DNA of 8,324 bases, taken from contig CAAENI010000200.1 in assembly GCA_900757285.1 (NCBI GenBank), forward strand, positions 1 to 8,324, given 5' to 3'. Shown here in pieces: positions 5,476 through 8,324 of this stretch. The notes below the pieces were generated by a model. That model saw only the letters and a program-made list of their open reading frames with translations. It had not been told where the DNA came from and did no database searches. The DNA comes from an uncultured Collinsella sp. Lineage in GTDB: Bacteria > Actinomycetota > Coriobacteriia > Coriobacteriales > Coriobacteriaceae. Numbering within the stretch: position 1 is the first letter of the stretch; every line of letters starts with the position of its first letter. The translations under genes and the position numbers were made by a program.

Positions 5476-5508
5476 ACGCCGCCTGGGCAACCGGGCTGCG
5501 TTTTGTTT
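5476..5508 (+). terminator. Intrinsic terminator with GCAA tetraloop
   Basis: Bases 5476-5486 pair with 5491-5501 (11 positions, one C/T mismatch and one T/G wobble) around a GCAA loop at 5487-5490, a stable GNRA tetraloop. TTTTGTTT follows at 5501-5508. It lies 25 bases after the stop codon of the winged-helix gene and separates that gene from pyrG. Confidence 0.75.
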
Positions 5509-5542
5509 CGAGATGGAGAAATGCGATTGCACGTAAGAAAAA

Positions 5543-5574
5543 TTGCGTGCGGCGCGCGTCGCGAGTATTACAAT
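5543..5574 (+). promoter_or_regulatory. Candidate pyrG promoter
   Basis: TACAAT at 5569-5574 is a good -10 box. TTGCGT at 5543-5548 is the best -35 candidate, but the 20-base spacer is longer than ideal. The predicted transcript start is near 5581, giving a leader of about 50 nt. A promoter is expected here because a terminator ends the upstream gene at 5508. Confidence 0.45.
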
Positions 5575-5579
5575 GAAGA

Positions 5580-5611
5580 CCCGTAAGATGTGTATGGACA
5601 ACTTCTACGGG
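5580..5611 (+). other. Hairpin at the 5' end of the pyrG leader
   Basis: cccgta at 5580-5585 pairs with tacggg at 5606-5611, so the predicted pyrG transcript would begin almost in the stem. Seven bases later comes the ribosome site (AGG at 5618-5620). No T-tract follows, so this is not the terminator-type attenuator known from pyrG leaders of Bacillus and Lactococcus. It may stabilise the 5' end. The regulatory role is speculative. Confidence 0.3.
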
Positions 5612-5629
5612 AAGCGCAGGTAACTCAAT

Positions 5630-7291
5630 ATGACCAAGCATGTGTTCGTGACCGGCGGCGTGGTTTCGTCTCTGGGCAAGGGTATTACCGCGGCCTCGCT
5701 GGGCCGTCTGCTCAAGTCGCGCGGCTACAAGGTAACGATGCAAAAGGCCGACCCGTATCTGAACGTCGACCCCGGCACCATGAGCCCGTTCCAGCATGGC
5801 GAGGTCTTTGTGACCGAGGACGGCTACGAGTCCGATCTGGACCTGGGCCACTACGAGCGCTTTATTGACGAGAACCTGACCCGTGATTCCAACTTTACGA
5901 CTGGTGCCATCTATAAGAGCCTGATCGCCCGCGAGCGTCGCGGTGACTTTTTGGGCGGCACCGTGCAGGTGATTCCGCACGTCACGAACGCCATTAAGGA
6001 TAAGTTCCGTCGTATTGAGGAGCAGACCGGCTCCGATGTGGTCATCACTGAGTTGGGCGGCACCATCGGCGACATTGAGTCGCAGCCGTTTGTCGAGGCC
6101 ATTCGCCAGTACCGCAAGGAGGCCGGCCCCGAGAACGTCTGCTACATCCACGTGTCGCTCGTTCCCTATATCGCCGCCGCCCACGAGGTCAAGACCAAGC
6201 CGACGCAACACTCCGTCAAGGAGCTCCGCAGCTTTGGTATCCAGCCCGATATTATCGTTCTGCGTTCCGATCACCATATCGACGATGCCATCCGCGGCAA
6301 GATCGCAAGCTTCTGCGACGTCGACACCGACTGTGTCTTTACCAACGAGGACTGCGCGAGCATCTACGATGTTCCGCAGCTACTCGCCGAGCAGGACTTT
6401 GACCTGCGCATTTGCGAGCGTCTGGGTCTCGATCCGCGTGAGCGCGACATGAGTGAGTGGAACGAGTTCCTGCGCAAGCAGAACCATGCCAACCAGCACG
6501 CCGACAAGGTGAAGATCGCCGTCGTGGGCAAGTATACGCAGCTGCCCGATGCCTACCTGTCGGTTATCGAGGCCCTGCACCACGCGGGCGTGTTCTACGA
6601 TCGCCACGTTGACGTGCAGCTGGTCGATGGCGAGAGCCTCGACGAGCAGAACGTCTCCGAGGTTCTGGGCGACGCCTCGGGCATCCTGGTCCCCGGCGGC
6701 TTTGGCAAGCGCGCCCTGGAGGGCAAGATCCTTGCGGCCGAGTTCGCCCGCGAGCACAAGATTCCGTATCTGGGCATTTGCCTGGGTATGCAGGTGGCCG
6801 TGTGCGAATTTGCCCGCAACGTCGTCGGCCTTGCCGGCGCCAGCTCTTCCGAGTTCGATCCGGATGGCCCGTATAGCGTCATCGACCTGATGAGCTCGCA
6901 GGAGGACGTGACCGAGAAGGGCGGCACCATGCGTCTGGGTGCCTATCCGTGCAAGCTTGCTGCCGATTCCCTCGCGCGCGAGGCCTATGGCGAGGAGCTC
7001 GTCTACGAGCGTCACCGTCACCGTTTTGAGTTCAACAACGCCTTCCGTGACCAGCTCGAGGACGCCGGTCTGGTAATCTCGGGCCTTTCGCCCGACGAGC
7101 GTCTGGTCGAGATGGTCGAGCTGCCGCGCGATGTACATCCGTGGTATGTGGCCACCCAAGCTCATCCCGAGTTCAAGAGCCGTCCGACCAACCCGCAGCC
7201 GCTGTTCCGCGAGTTCGTGCGCGCCTCGATTGGCCAGCATGAGGGCGTCGATCGCGTGCAGGTGACGCCCAAGAACCTCGCTACGGACTAA
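5630..7291 (+). CDS. pyrG: CTP synthase (glutamine-hydrolysing)
   Basis: This cytoplasmic enzyme makes CTP from UTP, ATP and glutamine, the last step of de novo pyrimidine nucleotide synthesis. The protein has 553 residues, normal for the family. The N-terminal synthetase domain (about 1-270) has the P-loop GGVVSSLGKG at 9-18 with Lys17, the DPYLNVDPGTM block, and the metal-binding TELGGTIGDIES. The C-terminal class I glutaminase domain has the nucleophile Cys384 in GICLGMQ and the His512/Glu514 pair in HPEFKSRP. The lid segment reads FGKRALEGK at 358-366, where the family normally has RG. The start has AGG (5618-5620) 9 bases upstream and matches the conserved N-terminus. xerD begins 2 bases after the stop codon, so the two are almost certainly co-transcribed. 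All catalytic residues expected of an active enzyme are present. Confidence 0.98.
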   Translation: MTKHVFVTGGVVSSLGKGITAASLGRLLKSRGYKVTMQKADPYLNVDPGTMSPFQHGEVFVTEDGYESDLDLGHYERFIDENLTRDSNFTTGAIYKSLIARERRGDFLGGTVQVIPHVTNAIKDKFRRIEEQTGSDVVITELGGTIGDIESQPFVEAIRQYRKEAGPENVCYIHVSLVPYIAAAHEVKTKPTQHSVKELRSFGIQPDIIVLRSDHHIDDAIRGKIASFCDVDTDCVFTNEDCASIYDVPQLLAEQDFDLRICERLGLDPRERDMSEWNEFLRKQNHANQHADKVKIAVVGKYTQLPDAYLSVIEALHHAGVFYDRHVDVQLVDGESLDEQNVSEVLGDASGILVPGGFGKRALEGKILAAEFAREHKIPYLGICLGMQVAVCEFARNVVGLAGASSSEFDPDGPYSVIDLMSSQEDVTEKGGTMRLGAYPCKLAADSLAREAYGEELVYERHRHRFEFNNAFRDQLEDAGLVISGLSPDERLVEMVELPRDVHPWYVATQAHPEFKSRPTNPQPLFREFVRASIGQHEGVDRVQVTPKNLATD

Positions 7292-7293
7292 GG

Positions 7294-8235
7294 GTGTCGG
7301 CGAACCAAGAACATACCGAAGCTGCTCCCTCGTCGCTCACAGTGGTGGCGGGGGAGTATCTCGATTACCTTGCGGTCGAACGGGGTTTGGCGCGCAATAC
7401 GATTGCGGCCTACCGTCGTGACCTGACGACGTATTGCGCCTATCTGGAGCGGGCTGACATTGCGTCTTTTGAAGATGTGAGCCGTCAGGTCGTGGAGGGC
7501 TTTGTTGCCGATCGCCGCGACGGAGGCTATTCCGACGCCTCAGTGGAGCGCGCGCTTGCTGCCGTGAAGGGTCTGCATGCCTTTTTGGTGCGCGATGGGG
7601 CCGTGGCCCAAAACCCGACGGCGGCGTTGCGCCTGCCCAAAAAGGCAGATCGCCTGCCGGAATACCTTTCGGTGGAGGATGTCTCGGCACTGCTCGATCA
7701 AGACTTTCCCGAGGGCGAGATGGGACTGCGCGATCATGCCATCTTGGAAGTGCTTTACGGTTGCGGCTTGCGCGTGAGTGAGCTGGTTGGGCTCGATGTG
7801 GGCGATATCCATATCGATGACGGGTTTGTCCTGGTGCGCGGTAAGGGCTCCAAGGAGCGTCTATCCCCGTTGGTGGGAAGCGCGGCTCGCGCCTTGACAC
7901 ACTATATAGGTGACGGGCGCACGCTCCTGGCCGCCCATGCTCACGGGACCGAGACCTCGGCGGTCTTTTTAAATAAGAACGGACGTCGCCTGTCGCGCCA
8001 GGCCGTGCATGCGATATGCGAGCGGTATGGGCGTCAGGTGGGGCTGGTGGGGCTCCATCCCCATACCTTGCGCCACTCCTTTGCCACCCACATGCTCGCG
8101 GGCGGTGCCGACCTGCGTGTGCTGCAGGAGATTTTGGGCCATGCCGATATTTCGACCACGCAGGTCTACACGCATGTCGACCGCACGCAACTGACCGAGG
8201 TCTATCTGGCGGCGCATCCGCTGGCACATCGCTAG
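7294..8235 (+). CDS. xerD: Site-specific tyrosine recombinase XerD
   Basis: This is a tyrosine recombinase of 313 residues. With XerC it resolves chromosome dimers at dif during cell division. The N-terminal core-binding domain covers about 15-105, with the typical YLAVERGLARNTIAAYRRDL block. The catalytic domain follows with all six active residues: Arg160 (GLRVSEL), Lys184 (GKGSKER), His257 and Arg260 (HTLRHSFATHML), His283 (LGHADI) and Tyr292 (VYTHVD). The spacing matches E. coli XerD with a constant offset of 12-13. The start is a GTG two bases after the pyrG stop. The only ribosome-like bases (AAGG, 7290-7293) touch it, so translation is probably coupled to pyrG; a later start cannot be excluded. 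XerD is preferred over XerC from sequence pattern and a complete housekeeping context. An integrase role is unlikely, since no phage or mobile gene is nearby. Confidence 0.88.
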   Translation: MSANQEHTEAAPSSLTVVAGEYLDYLAVERGLARNTIAAYRRDLTTYCAYLERADIASFEDVSRQVVEGFVADRRDGGYSDASVERALAAVKGLHAFLVRDGAVAQNPTAALRLPKKADRLPEYLSVEDVSALLDQDFPEGEMGLRDHAILEVLYGCGLRVSELVGLDVGDIHIDDGFVLVRGKGSKERLSPLVGSAARALTHYIGDGRTLLAAHAHGTETSAVFLNKNGRRLSRQAVHAICERYGRQVGLVGLHPHTLRHSFATHMLAGGADLRVLQEILGHADISTTQVYTHVDRTQLTEVYLAAHPLAHR

Positions 8236-8280
8236 CAACCTCGCTGACCTGCATATTTATACATATTAAGGGGGACGGGC

Positions 8281-8324
8281 CCCAGATTGTCGCGACGCAC
8301 TTTTGTGCGCATGGGCAATCTGGG
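8281..8324. repeat. Inverted repeat downstream of xerD, cut by the window end
   Basis: cccagattg at 8281-8289 pairs perfectly with caatctggg at 8316-8324. Inside it, cgcac at 8296-8300 pairs with gtgcg at 8305-8309 around a TTTT loop. The left arm could extend outward through gggc at 8277-8280, but the matching right flank lies beyond the window. It begins 45 bases after the xerD stop and may be the operon terminator or a dispersed palindromic repeat. A T-tract, if any, is out of view. The AT-rich stretch at 8251-8269 just before it could also hold a promoter, but no convincing box pair is seen. Confidence 0.5.

Noticed and set aside
5581..5629. pyrG reiterative-transcription attenuator as in Bacillus and Lactococcus
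   Set aside because: The predicted transcript start lacks the G-run initiation sequence, and no leader hairpin with a T-tract lies before the start codon.
7294..8235. Phage or island integrase instead of XerD
   Set aside because: The length, catalytic spacing and coupling to pyrG fit the housekeeping recombinase. No attachment site, tRNA gene or mobile gene is nearby.

Overview
The window is a GC-rich stretch of a bacterial chromosome. All its convincing genes lie on the + strand. The gene content suggests an anaerobic gut actinobacterium of the Coriobacteriia, perhaps Collinsella. The reasons are an arginine deiminase (ADI) cluster with a YfcC-type transporter, GC-rich C/G-ending codons, a DUF1846 protein, and pyrG directly followed by xerD. 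This placement rests on protein recognition and base composition alone and is tentative.

Region 1 (1-2825) is the ADI pathway. It holds the last 31 codons of arcA (arginine deiminase, including its catalytic Cys), then arcB (catabolic ornithine carbamoyltransferase), then a 492-residue YfcC/DcuC-type carrier that is probably the arginine/ornithine antiporter (arcD role). Two tandem hairpins sit between arcA and arcB. A strong intrinsic terminator and a second structured segment sit between arcB and arcD. The three genes are therefore probably not transcribed in equal amounts. Carbamate kinase (arcC), which completes the pathway by making ATP, is not in the window.

Region 2 (2826-3381) is about 550 bases without a credible gene, but it is densely structured. 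It contains mutually exclusive stem-loops just after arcD, two perfect hairpins of 11 and 12 bp without T-tracts, and a roughly 100-nt near-palindrome (3008-3107) with a bidirectional-looking terminator at its core. Decayed tandem repeats with a 74-nt period follow. A TATAAT box at the end probably starts transcription of the next gene. This is the least explained part of the window.

Region 3 (3382-4921) is a single gene for a full-length DUF1846 (UPF0371) protein of unknown function, closed by a strong terminator. Region 4 (4922-5508) is a small monocistronic winged-helix DNA-binding protein. It has a structured leader, a 20-nt-spaced direct repeat upstream, and its own GNRA-loop terminator.

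Region 5 (5509-8324) is pyrG (CTP synthase) followed two bases later by xerD (tyrosine recombinase for chromosome-dimer resolution), very likely one operon. All expected catalytic residues are present in both. PyrG carries Ala in place of the usual Gly in the lid of its glutaminase domain. The window ends inside another inverted repeat downstream of xerD. I saw no rRNA, tRNA, CRISPR array, insertion sequence or phage gene.
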